A stretch of DNA of 64,000 bases from 'Nostoc azollae' 0708 (GCF_000196515.1 NC_014248.1:3042001-3106000); one strand, 5' to 3'. Shown: positions 8,472 to 19,460, numbered from the stretch's first letter. The notes: generated by a model not told the origin, from the sequence alone. Numbers and translations: made by a program.

Positions 8472-8666
8472 ATGCGATATCAAGTCAAGTTGAATAAAAT
8501 AGATCAAGTCTACGCTATTTGGTGTCCTGCATTACCTGGATGCTGGACTGTAGGTGATTCTGAACAAGAAGCATTAGACAAGATCAAATATGTAATTAAG
8601 GACCATCTAGAAGGACTTGATGGACTTACTAAAAATGCGGAGTTTTACTATATAGAAGTGAAATAA
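8472..8666 (+). CDS. HicB-like small protein (orphan antitoxin fold)
   Basis: A 64-residue protein, MRYQVKLNKIDQVYAIWCP followed by ALPGCWTVGDSEQEALDKI, with the HicB/partial RNase H-like pattern (alternating strands, PxLPGCxxxGdT-like turn, then a helix). The upstream TTG at 8436 would add 12 residues; I prefer the ATG because it begins at the first conserved strand. No HicA toxin gene is visible within several hundred bases on either strand. HicB proteins without a toxin are frequent in cyanobacteria, so a toxin-antitoxin role should not be assumed. Confidence 0.65.
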   Translation: MRYQVKLNKIDQVYAIWCPALPGCWTVGDSEQEALDKIKYVIKDHLEGLDGLTKNAEFYYIEVK

Positions 8667-8798
8667 TGCTGCTAGTACCGCAAGGGGAAAGTCAAAAATA
8701 AAAAGTCAATACTTTTATGGAGTAGGCCTTTCGTTTATTTTAAATAGTTGCTCTATTTACGCCGTGCCTTATCAGTTGTATTGTCACTATTAAATCAC

Positions 8799-9626
8799 TT
8801 AAATTGGTGACAACCAATAGGTAACACCCCTCACAATTTTATCCTGTAAACCAAATTTTGGTAAACTCTCTTCATCCCAACCAAGATAAGTCCAGTGAGG
8901 AACATCATTTTCAAAACTTCGAAACCAACCATTTTTGTTTAATGCTTGTCTCTGTGCGGCGCTAGACACTGTTAAATTAAGTGGTAATCCCTAGAGATGT
9001 TGTAAAGTTCCAGGGGGTGTAACTGTACCGAGAAATTTTCTTTCTTTTCCTGGTTGTATTTCTTCTAAGGTCCGATTATTAGCGTATTTTCGCCAAAATC
9101 TTAAATTAGTAGTGTAACTGCGAGTAAAGTCCCCAGAATATCCTGATTTCAGAGGAATATTGACTATACTTCTAGCTTTATTAAACGCATCTGCAGAAAC
9201 TTTTTCTAGGTAACATTCACTACTGCCTTAAACTAAAGTAACTGCCATAGTTCCCTGGAACTTTTGTTTTTCTTGTTCGTTTTCTAAAATAACTTTCGGT
9301 GGTAATTTAACTTCTAGTTGTTAATTGATAAATACTCCACTATAGGCATGTAATAAGGTATATTCATAAGTATTAGGCTGGGGCAGGTTTACGATTTGAT
9401 TGGTAATAGTAGTTAAAAAACGCTGTTGTCCATCTAATTCTTGATTGGGAATAAATGGTGTAGTTTTCCATAGTCTTGTGTTGATGTTATTTATTATGGC
9501 AGTATTTTGTAGTCGTGGATGGTAGTTGATATTATTGCTCCCAACTATAGTAAAAAACAGCAAAATCATTAGAGCAGTAAACGTTAAAAGTTTTAAACAG
9601 CGTTTTATTCTAGAATGACGTTGCAT
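8799..9626 (-). pseudogene. D-Ala-D-Ala carboxypeptidase (M15 family), broken
   Basis: Starts at 9626 with a membrane/signal segment (FTALMILLFFTIVG) and continues to a TAA at 8799-8801 with at least three in-frame stops: after YSGVFIN, in AVTLV*GSSE, and in the active site. The zinc motif of M15 peptidases, normally S-x-H-x-x-G-x-A-x-D, reads LQHL*GLPLNL: Ser to Leu, Trp to stop, Asp to Asn. The downstream second His region VPHWTYLGWD is still clear. The native enzyme would have trimmed peptidoglycan stem peptides in the periplasm. Confidence 0.7.
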
Positions 9627-9659
9627 TGATAAATTGATTATTCGTATAACCTCGATTTA

Positions 9660-10140
9660 ATCATATTACAAAAATGTATGGATATTTGGAAAATAGGGAG
9701 ATGAGTATGTTTATATTTTATAGCCATCTTGGTAAATCAGAAAATCTCCAACTTCTTAAATAATTTGGGTATCTGAACCATGGCAGATATGAAAAAACAA
9801 TATTAATTATCAGTTAATATGGATATTGCCCAAACCTTACCAGGATAATACTTAGGATAGATGGTAAGGATTTATTCAGGTGTTTAAAGTCCAGTCACAG
9901 AGCCTGGGTCAAAGTCGAGTTTGGTTTATTAACATACCTTTAGTCCCAATAAGAAACGGAAATATAGGCATTATGAAATTAATATTGAGGGTCCTGTTGC
10001 TAATCCCCAGAAACCCTTATTAGGAAAAGACTATAGAGATTTTGACATGACCTGAATCCTTACGATAAGTATAAAAAATATATAGTAAACTAGTTAAAAC
10101 AGTAGCAATAATTCTTGCTACTGTATATATAACAACAGAA
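9660..10140. other. Gene-free region
   Basis: AT-rich sequence with stops in all frames. I recognise no gene, repeat or RNA here. Confidence 0.55.
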
Positions 10141-10330
10141 CACTTCACAGCTATAGAGTTATTTGCTGGTCTTGGTGGTTTTCGTCTAGGTTTAGAAAAT
10201 GCCAATATGAGAACGGTATGGGCAAATGATATTAATAAACTGTCTTGTAAACTTTATAAAAGTAACTTCGGCAAAAATCCAATTATATTAACTGATAATA
10301 CTATTATTTCTATAATAGACCTGTCAGGAA
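10141..10330 (+). pseudogene. C5-cytosine DNA methyltransferase, N-terminal remnant
   Basis: The frame HFTAIELFAGLGGFRLGL is motif I (SAM binding, F-x-G-x-G) of C5-cytosine methyltransferases. It is followed by VWANDINKLSCKLYKSNFG, matching the motif II region. After about 60 residues similarity stops and IS-like sequence follows; the catalytic Pro-Cys motif IV is absent. There is no cognate restriction gene in view. Confidence 0.7.
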
Positions 10331-10394
10331 AATTAACTTGGTGTCGAAGAAATGGTAGAAGGGAATTCTGAGGGTGTAGCAAAAGGAAAAATCC

Positions 10395-10860
10395 ACTAAA
10401 TTAACTATATTCAAGAATATCCACATCGTAGAGAACAAATACTGGGAATAACTAACCATCAGTTTCAAGACTTGTGAGCCCAACCTGGAATGAATGTAGC
10501 ATAAAAAACTTCAAGGTGACATAGAAAGTAAAAAGACACGTATAAATCAAACAGGAGGAGGTTAGAAAGGAGGAGGGGGAAACGGAGACTAGAGATGAAA
10601 GAACAGGGATGTCTATCCTTGTTCTATTGGACGAAAATGCCAAAATTTGAGGTTTTAGGTTTACATTTCGGTATATCAAAACGGAAGCAAAGGACACATT
10701 TCATTACTGGGTAGAGATATTACGAGATGTTTTCCCTCCTAGTGTCCTTGAACAGGTAGGAAAATATGATAATATGATAGCAATCATCCCATGGACAATC
10801 AGAACAAAAGGTAGGAAACAAAGATTTTTCCACCAAGGGTATTTTTATTAAACAGGTCAT
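10395..10860 (+). mobile_element. Remnant of an IS5-like transposase with HTH_Tnp_4 type N-terminus
   Basis: Fragments in shifting frames read YPHRREQILGITNHQFQDL, then MPKFEVLGLHFGISK, then TEAKDTFHYWVEILRDVF and PPSVLEQVGKYDNM. The order matches the helix-turn-helix N-terminal half of a transposase common in Nostoc (HTH_Tnp_4/DDE_Tnp_4). The DDE half is missing and no inverted repeats were found. It directly follows the methyltransferase remnant and may have truncated it. Confidence 0.55.
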
Positions 10861-11509
10861 TAGACTTGTAAAGATATTCTGGGTACCTAAACAAGGATTT
10901 CCCCTGACTTCCCCAATTTACTCACAAGTAATTCTTACTAACTATTTGTGGTTTAGTCACATTAGGAATTGGTTCATTATTGTTGCCCATTTCATAAGTG
11001 TTATGGATATGAGGTCAGTTATGAATTAGTCATCAACATCTTCATGGATAGGAACTATGCGTAACTATTCCCAACCCTGATTCTTTCCTTGGCTCTTTCC
11101 TAATCTTAACACTATGGAAAGCCAGATACAGAGTTATTTGTAAATTTTTGGACCTCTCTAATCTAATTGGTACAGAAATTCCAATACGTCCATATCTGGC
11201 AGTTGATAATCTAGAAGTGTTAAGTCTAGACTACTTGAAGTTAGATAGCTTAAAGCTTCTGATCCTGATTTGCCCTCAAAAATATCATAGGTTGCAAATC
11301 AATCTATCCTCACTGAAGGAGCAACAGTATAGTGACCGTTCTCCTGGCGAATCTTTTATAAGAAGAACTGAGTAATGGTAGATTGCCATAGGACCTCTTC
11401 AGTAATGGTGCGGTTCGAATTGCATATGCAATCACAAAAAGCTCAGGAGAGTGTTAAGTCAAATGGGGGTTGATTTATCATTTCAAACACACTTAAGCTG
11501 AGATTTAAG
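10861..11509. other. Unassigned region, possibly decayed coding sequence
   Basis: A 75-codon frame at 11148-11375 (Leu-rich, starting DLSNLIGTEIPI) is open but I do not recognise it, and it lacks a convincing start signal. The rest has stops in all frames. It is most likely decayed sequence. Confidence 0.4.
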
Positions 11510-12197
11510 GTGCATTTTGCCCCTCTATTCCCGATTGTTTACCGAATTCTTCAACCGAGTCTTCCCAACTGTGTTTGGCATGGGGATCTTAATAGTAAAG
11601 TGATCGGTCTCACCTTTGATGATGGACTGCATCACCAATATACACTCCAAGTATTGACAATTTTAGACAGTTACAATATTAAAGCAAGTTTTTTTTAGTT
11701 GGGCACTTGTGTCAACCGTTCACCCCACATTGCTAAAGAGGTTAAAAATAGAGGATATTGGATAGGTTTACATGGTTACGAACATCTCTCTTTTCCCACT
11801 CTCTCCCCTACTGAGCTAAAGCTGAGGTTAGAAAGAACCCAAGTTGCTATCTACAATGCTTGCTTGTGACTTGCAACCTTAACAAGTGCGAGATATCCGT
11901 CCCCCTAACGGTTTTTTTACACCTAGGACTTTAAAATTATTTAATCAGTGGAATTACAAGCCTGTAATATGGAGTATGGTCTCAGAAGATCGGCTACGTT
12001 CTAGTGTGTCTGTGGTCTTTCAGCGCGTCCTTACTCAAATAATAGGTAGATCACAGATTTCCTTACATGATGGTGTTTGTCGTGGACAAGATGTAGCAGA
12101 AATTATCGAAATTCTAATTCCACAACTGTTGCAACAAGGCTATGAATTTGTAACAGTTGATAGGTTATGGGAAATTAAGAAGGGTGTAGGGGTGTAA
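11510..12197 (+). pseudogene. Polysaccharide deacetylase (NodB domain), broken
   Basis: The fold is clear: TFDDG (zinc-binding Asp), then GLHGYEHLSFP (H-x-x-x-H metal site), RPPNGFF (the substrate-binding R-P-P motif) and a C-terminal SLHDGV. Lesions: TAG at 11697-11699 where the family has Trp, a TGCT-type 4-bp duplication near 11858 (GCTTGCTT) that shifts the frame, and CAA to TAA just before QVRDIRPP. The family removes N-acetyl groups from cell-wall or exopolysaccharides. Confidence 0.8.
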
Positions 12198-12259
12198 GGG
12201 GGAAAATCCAATGCCCAATGCCCAATACCCTTTTACACAGGAGAGATTACACAAACTCG

Positions 12260-13014
12260 TCATCCTACAGGCGTATGAATAATCACCGATTCTACACCAA
12301 AAACTTGAGCAATATTATTTGGTGTCAACACAGTTTCTGGTGTGTCTACTTCCCAAAGATCACCTTCTTTTAATAAAGCAATCCGTGAACTATAGCGGGC
12401 TGCTCAGTTTAATTCATGTAAAACCGTGACGATGGTTAATTGTTATTGTTGATTGAGATTGTTGAGTAATTCTAATAGTTGTAGTTGATAATTGATATCT
12501 AAGTAAGTTGTAGGCTCATCTAAATAATAATACCTTTGGTTCTTGTGCTAAGGCTAAGGCTAAAAAGGCTCTTTGTCATTCACCACCAGAAAGTTCTTCA
12601 ACTAAGCGAGCGCCAAGATTTTGTATTTTCGTTTTTTTAATTACTGCTTCAATTTTCTGCCTATCATTCATTATCAGTTAACTCCCATTACCACCAAGGT
12701 TGATGTGGTGTCCTGCCTAAACTTACTAATTGACGCACAGTTAAACCAGCAGGAATTGGTTGGTGTTGTGGTAAAAGTGCTAATTTTTGAGCTACTAAAT
12801 TAGGAGGTTGTGAGTGAATTCCTTTCCCATCTACTGAAATTCCTCCTTGTTGAGGAGAGAGAATTCGACTAATTAATTTCAGTAAAGTAGATGTACCAGA
12901 ACTATTAGCACCAACTAAACTTAACCATTCTCGAATTTGTAAAGAAAGATTATTATCTTGGATAATTGGCGAAACAGTATAACCACCTGTGAGATATTGT
13001 AATTTAAGAGGCAT
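12260..13014 (-). pseudogene. FecE/BtuD-type ABC ATPase (iron-siderophore type), broken, copy 1
   Basis: Reading from 13014: the Walker A region is GANSSGTSTLLK, where the catalytic Lys is replaced by Thr (AAA to ACA); then LPQHQPIPAGLTVRQLVSLGR, a stop, the signature LSGGE*QRAF, a frameshift in Walker B (VLL...DEPTTYLD) and ELLNNLNQQ*QLTIVTVLHELN. It ends VIIHTPVG with TGA at 12260. At least four lesions are present. The family powers uptake of ferric siderophores or cobalamin. A related remnant is at 28212-28905. Confidence 0.8.
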
Positions 13015-13123
13015 TTTAGCAGTTTAAAAAAGCAATTGCTCTGTTTTCTACTTCTAAGCTGTCACGCATATAGTTTTTTAACCCCTGAACTAGACTGTAG
13101 GAGGATTTTACCCTCCAAATTAT

Positions 13124-13331
13124 ACTAAGAAAGGTTTAAGAGTATCATTCTGAACGTTCGAGGAGCGTCTCTGAAAGAGATAGTGAAGACTCTCCGAGAT
13201 ACTAGAGCCTACGGCATGCTCCGCGTTCACCCAGTGTCCCGAAGGGATATGATGCACTACGTTACCCATGGCTTCCGCCACGCTGCGCTATCAGTATCAT
13301 ATAAGTCCAAGTTTCACCCGTTTGCAGTATA
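13124..13331. repeat. MITE-like element type A, copy 1
   Basis: About 208 bp with imperfect terminal inverted repeats: left TACTAAGAAAGGTTTAAG, right (reverse complement) TACTGCAAACGGGTGAAAC, each then reaching a TATCATTCTGA/TGATACTGA segment. The interior has stem-forming sequence such as GCGTCTCTGAAAGAGATAG and GTTCACCCAGTGTCC. It lies 110 bp upstream of FecE copy 1. Copy 2 is at 28666-28845. Confidence 0.65.
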
Positions 13332-13445
13332 TCAAATTTAAATGCGCGATACCTTACCATACTACACAATTTTTTGCAATACAATTATTTAGTTCTTGCG
13401 GATATTGGCTCTTGCGTTGGAAAAAAATTAACTTTTGGGAAAAAA

Positions 13446-15917
13446 TTAACTTTTAGGAACAGCAACACAGGTTAATGACGGTTGCATACTCATAGAAGAT
13501 TTATCTACAACTAACTCAATTTTCCCTTGGGAATTACGATGCCAGGAAGTAGCTTGTATAAAATTCGCTCGGGATTGAAGTACTTGTGCTTGCACTTGTG
13601 CTGTTGTGCGATATGAAGAGAGATCGCGAACATCAGACCAAGGTTTATCGCTCCTCACTTCCTGAGTGGGATTTTGGGGTATTCCACCTCGTCCTGTCGC
13701 GACAAAACTACTGCCACTAGTATCTGCACATCCTATAGCTATTTGCTGTGATGGGTCAGTAATATTTGCAGGTAGTTCGACTAAACCAGAACTGGGGACA
13801 ATACTGATGTTATTAATTTGCACTGTGCCATTAACATTAAACTGGGAACTAGCAGTAATATCATTTGTTGGGACTGTGCGGGGAGTGAGGATATCGCGAA
13901 ACTCTAGACCGATTATGTTTTGAGTGCTGATATTAATATTGCCACCACGACCTTGAACTGCATTGGCGATGATGTCACTGTTTTCTAAACCAACAATTAC
14001 TGGTGAGTTAATTGACAAATTACCGCCATTTCCATTACCCTGAGCAGTAGCGGAAATAACACTATCTTGATACATCAACAGATAATCTTGTAAGTTTAAC
14101 TGAATATCACCTCCATTTCCTGAAGCAGTAGATGCACTGATACTACCTTCTTTGTATAGAAAAAGCAAATTAGCGTTAATTTGTAAATCTCCAGCTCTGC
14201 CAGGTCCATCATTCTTAACACTCACGAATGCACTATCACTAATGCGTAATGATGGGGTATTAATCGTCAGAAAACCGGCATCACCAGTGGGAATTGACGG
14301 TAGTCCATAAGTCTCTTGAACAACTTGATCGAGAATCTCAGATGAGGACATAATGTTACTCGATCTAATTGATCCAGGTGCTTTACCACTAACCTCTAGG
14401 AAATCTGAAGCATTAACTGTTACATTTCCCGCTCTACCCTGACTCAGAGTGTTAGAACCCAGAACTCCCCCATCTCTAAGGATTAATCTGGATGTGTTAA
14501 CCAATATGCTATTTGCATTGCCGGTACCAATCGTTGCCGAAGAGATTGCACTAGGTACTAAGATAATGGGATTGTTACCGACAATCTCGATGAGGTCTTT
14601 GGCATTGATCTGCATCGCTCCGCCCTCCCCATAACCCATTGTCACAGAAATGAGACTAGCCCCATTGAAAACTTTTAAGCTGCCCGATGAAATGGTAATA
14701 TCACCAGCTTTACCAGAGCCATCCGTGATTGTTATGATCTTGGTGTTCACAGTCGGGTTAGTAGGGATAAAACCATTCAGGTAAATCAAGTCTTCAACAT
14801 CAATTGAAATATTCCCGCTGGCTGCTGCGGTAGGAGTGAAAGTCTGAATCTGTCCACCATCTTGTACGAAAAGTTGATTGGCGGAAACTACAATATCTCC
14901 TGATGAACTTGTTCCCAAGTTTTCGATTGCGATTATACTGCCCTGTTTTTGGTCGGGAGTATAGCCTGTCAAATTCAAAGAACCTGTGGCGTGGACAGTA
15001 ATTCCTTGCGATTGTGTCCCCAAGTTTTGTATTACTACAGTAGAACCTTCAGTTAAGTTGATATTTTGCCCCTGTAGTTGAATTGAACCATTGCTGCCAC
15101 TAGCATCTAGTAGAGATTGTTGGGCTAGATGGATATCATTAAACTGTTCTACTTGTGAGTAATCTCCCTTCCATCCTGTCACTGTAGAATTGAGTCTGAC
15201 TAGCCCATGATTGATACTCCCTATTTCTATATGTCCACCTCCGTCTGCTGCCACAATGCCCCCCGCGAAATTTAGCCCACTACCAATGAGTGCCAGGGTA
15301 TTACCTGCCTTGACTTGTAACCCAGTGGGATTATTGCTGAGATCCAATTCCTGTGCTACAGAGAATGGTGGTATAATGCGATGCCCTAACCCTTGGACTG
15401 TGATGGCTCCCGAATCTTGACCCATTTGCAAGCCTATCGGTACGCTCATGGTTAACAATGGCGAACTACTCGCATTGACTGCGCTAAATTCTGTGCCATC
15501 AGCAAACTTAATACTATTGCCAGTTGTTCCTACAAATGAACCACCAATATCTAAGCGGGCATTTGCACCAAAAATAATCCCAGATGGGTTGAGTAAGAAT
15601 AAATTGGCACTACCATTGGCTTGAATCAAGCCATCAATATTGGAAAGATTGCCGCCAGTCACGCGGCTAAAAATATTCTGGATATCGTTAGCATTATCGA
15701 AGAATGCAGATCCGTTAGTAGGAATAGAGAATTCACTAAAGCTATGGAATAAATTATTGCCGACACGGTTACCATTGGTGATGGTATAATTATTACTGCC
15801 AGTCACAGTAGTTTTGAGTTTGCTGTCGGGAGTCACTTTTGCCTGAACGCGACTGTTATAAGTGACGGATGTTAATACGACGCTAATTAAAGCAAAGATA
15901 GAAAAAGTTACTTTCAT
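13446..15917 (-). CDS. Two-partner-secretion exoprotein with filamentous haemagglutinin N-terminal domain
   Basis: An 823-residue secreted protein. It has a signal peptide (IFALISVVLTS...VQA), then a TPS/haemagglutination-activity domain over roughly residues 30-150, including VGNNLFHSFSEF and NPSGIIFG (110-117). The rest is repeated beta-helix-like sequence with GRAGDLQINA, GNGGDIQLN and GNGNGGNLSINS motifs. Such proteins cross the outer membrane through a TpsB pore; no tpsB lies in the window. The C-terminus (TSWHRNSQGKIELV) is typical of the cyanobacterial members. Secretion to the cell surface or matrix is known for the family; the binding target is unknown. The frame is intact despite its length. 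Confidence 0.85.
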   Translation of the reverse strand: MKVTFSIFALISVVLTSVTYNSRVQAKVTPDSKLKTTVTGSNNYTITNGNRVGNNLFHSFSEFSIPTNGSAFFDNANDIQNIFSRVTGGNLSNIDGLIQANGSANLFLLNPSGIIFGANARLDIGGSFVGTTGNSIKFADGTEFSAVNASSSPLLTMSVPIGLQMGQDSGAITVQGLGHRIIPPFSVAQELDLSNNPTGLQVKAGNTLALIGSGLNFAGGIVAADGGGHIEIGSINHGLVRLNSTVTGWKGDYSQVEQFNDIHLAQQSLLDASGSNGSIQLQGQNINLTEGSTVVIQNLGTQSQGITVHATGSLNLTGYTPDQKQGSIIAIENLGTSSSGDIVVSANQLFVQDGGQIQTFTPTAAASGNISIDVEDLIYLNGFIPTNPTVNTKIITITDGSGKAGDITISSGSLKVFNGASLISVTMGYGEGGAMQINAKDLIEIVGNNPIILVPSAISSATIGTGNANSILVNTSRLILRDGGVLGSNTLSQGRAGNVTVNASDFLEVSGKAPGSIRSSNIMSSSEILDQVVQETYGLPSIPTGDAGFLTINTPSLRISDSAFVSVKNDGPGRAGDLQINANLLFLYKEGSISASTASGNGGDIQLNLQDYLLMYQDSVISATAQGNGNGGNLSINSPVIVGLENSDIIANAVQGRGGNINISTQNIIGLEFRDILTPRTVPTNDITASSQFNVNGTVQINNISIVPSSGLVELPANITDPSQQIAIGCADTSGSSFVATGRGGIPQNPTQEVRSDKPWSDVRDLSSYRTTAQVQAQVLQSRANFIQATSWHRNSQGKIELVVDKSSMSMQPSLTCVAVPKS

Positions 15918-15999
15918 TTACCGATTTTTAATTGTTTATTCTGTATCTAAGTAGGAAGGCACAAAAACAGAAGTATCTTAAGAAACTGTAATACTTACC

Positions 16000-16252
16000 T
16001 AAGTAAGTCAGCGGGAAAAAATAGAAGTATGTAACAAAAAGTAAAATGACCAAAACCCTCTTCCCTGTTGCATCAGTGCCCTTCGGGTTCTCTAGTCGCA
16101 CCCTGGGGGAAGGCGAAGCCCCTATATGGGGGAAACTACGCCACTTGCTTTATGCCGAGAAACCCGTCCACCGCAGTGGCTTCCCAAGACCGCGCTGGTT
16201 CAGCTCTTGCCTTTTGCCTGTCATAACGATAATTTTTAACAGCAACCCACTT
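16000..16252. repeat. MITE-like element type B, copy 1
   Basis: About 253 bp with imperfect inverted ends: left CTAAGTAAGTCAGCGGGAAA, right (reverse complement) TTAAGTGGGTTGCTGTTAAA, matching over some 35 bp in all. The inside reads ATGTAACAAAAAGTAAAATG then CCCTCTTCCCTGTTGC. The same element is at 46594-46780. It lies between the exoprotein and kinase genes. The 75-codon frame inside (16046-16273) is not a real gene. Confidence 0.65.
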
Positions 16253-17132
16253 AACCAACATAATCTAACATAGCAAATAGCAATACAAGCCAAAATTATT
16301 CTCCTGGCATAATCAGGTAAAAATAAGTGAAAGATTTTCTGTTAATGGGAATAACCTGTTTCGCATTTACTTTTTTTGCCCAAAAGCCTTACTAACATGA
16401 TGCTAGGCTGCTAAATATTAAATTTAGCTGCGTAACAGCTTACTAAATACAGACATTTTGAGTTGAGGATTTAGAGGTATGGTAGAGACTTTTGTAAATA
16501 TTGATGGATATTACGTCACTGAAGAAATCTACAATAGTTCCAGAACGGTCGTTTATCGAGTATACCGAGAGATTGACTCATTACCTGTACTCATAAAAGT
16601 ATTGAAAACCCTTATCGGAGTTTCAGTGAACTCTTCTCATTCCGGAACCAATACACAACTATTAAAAATCTCAACTCGCCTTTAATTGTCCAAATTTACA
16701 CCCTAGAACCATACCGAAATGGTTATGTGTTGGTGATGGAAGACTTTGGGGGGACTTCTCTCAATGAATGGGTAGGGAAGGTCAAACAAAAGTCTCTACA
16801 GGAGTTTTTAGAAATAGCGATTGCCCTCTCCAATACCCTAGATATATTGTACCGGGAACGCATTATTCATAAAGATATTAAACCCAGCAATATATTAATT
16901 AATCCCGTAACTAAACAAGTCAAATTAATTGACTTTAGTATCGCATCTTTATTACCGAGGGAAACCCAAACCCTAGTTAATCCCAATGTTTTAGAAGGGA
17001 CATTAGCTTATATATCACCAGAACAAACAGGGAGAATGAATCGCGGGATAGACTATCGCACAGACTTCTACTCACTAGGTGTGACATTCTATGAATTACT
17101 AGCTGGAGAGTTACCTTTTGTAGTAAACGAGC

Positions 17133-17960
17133 CATTAGTGACAAGTTAAGGAAAAGAAGAAATTGTCAAGGGTGGTATTTGGATAGGTTAGAAATCGTGA
17201 CAAACTCAGTGTAGACAAGTAATTGAGGGATTGAAACAAGCCATGACAGGCAGTCAAAAAACCAATCGAGACCACGGCAAAAGGAAACAGAGACCAATGG
17301 TGGAAGATGAAGTAATAGCCCACCAATTGGAAATATTACTGGCACCAGCCATTACAAATCAAGAAAATTACTACTGAAAACTAGGACTCAGACAACGGAT
17401 ACTGAATTTACCATTGATCATGGCTGCGGTGTTGACCTTACTGTGGCGAGATATAGCAGGAGTCAGAGAACTGACAAGAGTGTTAGCCAGAGATGGTTTT
17501 CTGTGGTGTAATCCCACAAAACTTAGTCAAGGCGAACTTCAGATGCTTTTAATACGGTCAAAAAACTCTTGGGTTTAAGTTATTGATGAACAGGTTCAAT
17601 CAATGGAATTAAATTACAAATTTGGGTAACGTGGTTATTTTATGGTGTTTTAGTAGATTTAGGTGATGCCGTAGCAGATGAACTTTCTCTGCCTTTTGAT
17701 GAGATTTCATTATAAATGATTTATCGTGGTCTTTATCATTCTACTATGGCTCATCAAAAAGGTAACGCAACAGATCCTGTTAAATATTTTGCTGACCCTC
17801 AAAATCGAGATTTAGGTATTATCAAACAGAAGCGAAAACCAAATGTTAAGTTAATTGTTGCTCCTTTTCCTGATCTTCAAAGTGGAACTGACCGATTTTT
17901 TTTCATATTTCTCCAAAAGCCTTTTGAAAAAAGACTTTCAGCCTTAACTTGTCACTAATG
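17133..17960 (+). mobile_element. IS4-like element, internally deleted, copy 1
   Basis: Ends are near-perfect inverted repeats: CATTAGTGACAAGTTAAGG at 17133 and CCTTAACTTGTCACTAATG ending at 17960. It is flanked by TAAACGAGC (17124-17132) and TAAACGAGG (17961-17969), a 9-bp target duplication with one mismatch, matching AAACGAGC in the intact kinase gene. Transposase pieces: NLPLIMAAVLTLLWRDIAGV, then after a deletion of the central part IYRGLYHSTMAHQKGNATDP. Several stops make it inactive. Copy 2 is at 35907-36734. Confidence 0.85.
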
Positions 17961-18259
17961 TAAACGAGGCAATGGAGTTGGTGCATTCTCATATTGCTAA
18001 AACAGGACCATTAATACACGAAATTAATTCAGAAATTCCCTCGGTTATCGCAGAAATCATCAGTAAATTAATGGCGAAGAATGCTGAAGACAGGTATCAG
18101 AGTGCTTCAGAATTAAAGTCTGACTTAGAAAATTGTTTACAACAGCTAAGAGAAACCGGGAGAATTGAGAGGTTTAAAATCGCGAGTAGGGATGTGTGTG
18201 ATCGCCTCATTATCCCTGGTGAACTCTATGGCAGAGAAATCTAGGTCTCAACCCTACTA

Positions 18260-19460
18260 GTAGTCCACCAAGGCAATGATGCTGGGTAAGCCCCTATAAT
18301 TGATAAACTAGTCAAAAAAGGGGTTGATCATGGCAAAAAAGTATGTTGTATATTTAGGCGAAGAGGAAGTTTTACAACTGCAAGCAATCCTCAAAAAAGG
18401 AAAGCACAAAGCAAGAAGTATAACCCGTGCAAACATTCTTTAAATGGCATCTGAGGGAGAAACGGACACGGCGCTGCCGCAGTTCGAGTTCATGTTGCCA
18501 CGGTGGAAAGGACAAGAGAAAACTTTGTGATTGGTGGATTAGAGTTTGCTTTAAAGGATGGGGAAAATCCACCAAAACCCAAAAAATTAGATGAAGAACA
18601 AGAAGCATTTTTGATTGCGACTGCTTGTTATACTCCGCTAGAAGGAAGAGTGCGTTGGACAATGCAATTATTAGCGGAGCATTTAGTGAAGGTTGGTATC
18701 ATAGATTGAATCTCAGACGAAACAATAGCCAAACTCTAAGAAAAATGAAATTAAACCGTGGTTAAAAGAATAGTGGTGTATTCCCGAAGTTAACCCAGAA
18801 TATGTGTTCAGAATGGAAGATGTTTTGGATTTGTACAATGAGCCATATGATCCGAAAAAACCTACACTCTGCCTAGATGAAGGCCCATATCAATTATTAG
18901 AAGAAGTAAGACTTCCTTTGCCACCAGAACCACATCAGCCTGAAGGTTATGATTGTGAGTATAAACGCAATAGTATTGTAAATTTATTTGCCTTTTTTGA
19001 ACCAATAGCCGGGTGGAGGCATATTGAAGTTACACAACGTCGGACAAAAGCTGATTTTGCTAAACAATTAAAAGATTTAGTAGATGTTTATTACCCCCAA
19101 GCTGATGTGATACCTTTACTTGTTGATAACCTAAACATTCATACTCCAAGTGTTTTATATGAAGTTTTCTCTCCACAAGAAGCACGCCGCATTATTCGGA
19201 AATTAGAGTTTCACTATACTCCTAAACACGCTTCTTGGTTGAATCAAGTAGAAATTGAATTATCAGTTTTATCTCGCCAATGCTTAGAACGACGTATTCC
19301 TAATGTAGAAATATTATCTTCTGAAATTGCTATTTCGGAGTCACAGCGTAATCAACAAAAACCCGGTGTTTATTAGGGTTTTAAAACCAAGGATGCAGGT
19401 AAAAAAATGCAGCGTTTATATCCGAGCATTTAACCCAGCAAAATTGCCTTGGCAGACTAC
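18260..19460 (+). mobile_element. IS630-family element, dead transposase, copy 1
   Basis: About 1201 bp with inverted ends GTAGTCCACCAAGGCAAT and (reverse complement of the right end) GTAGTCTGCCAAGGCAAT, flanked by TA on both sides, the IS630/Tc1 target duplication. The transposase begins MAKKYVVYLGEEEVLQLQA at 18330 and continues in pieces ([68 protein letters not shown]), with the DDE residues in the last half still legible. Multiple stops and shifts. It sits in the dead kinase gene. Copy 2 is at 60019-61220. Confidence 0.9.

Noticed and set aside
8472-8666. Complete HicAB toxin-antitoxin system
   Set aside because: No HicA-like frame on either strand nearby.
10141-10860. Restriction-modification defence island
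   Set aside because: Only motif I/II of a C5 methyltransferase remains and the following sequence is an IS remnant; no restriction gene.
11400-11445. tRNA-like TpsiC motif GGTTCGAATTGC
   Set aside because: No acceptor stem or D/anticodon arms can be folded around it.
16046-16273. 75-codon frame upstream of the dead kinase
   Set aside because: Lies wholly within a type B MITE that recurs at 46594 without a matching frame.
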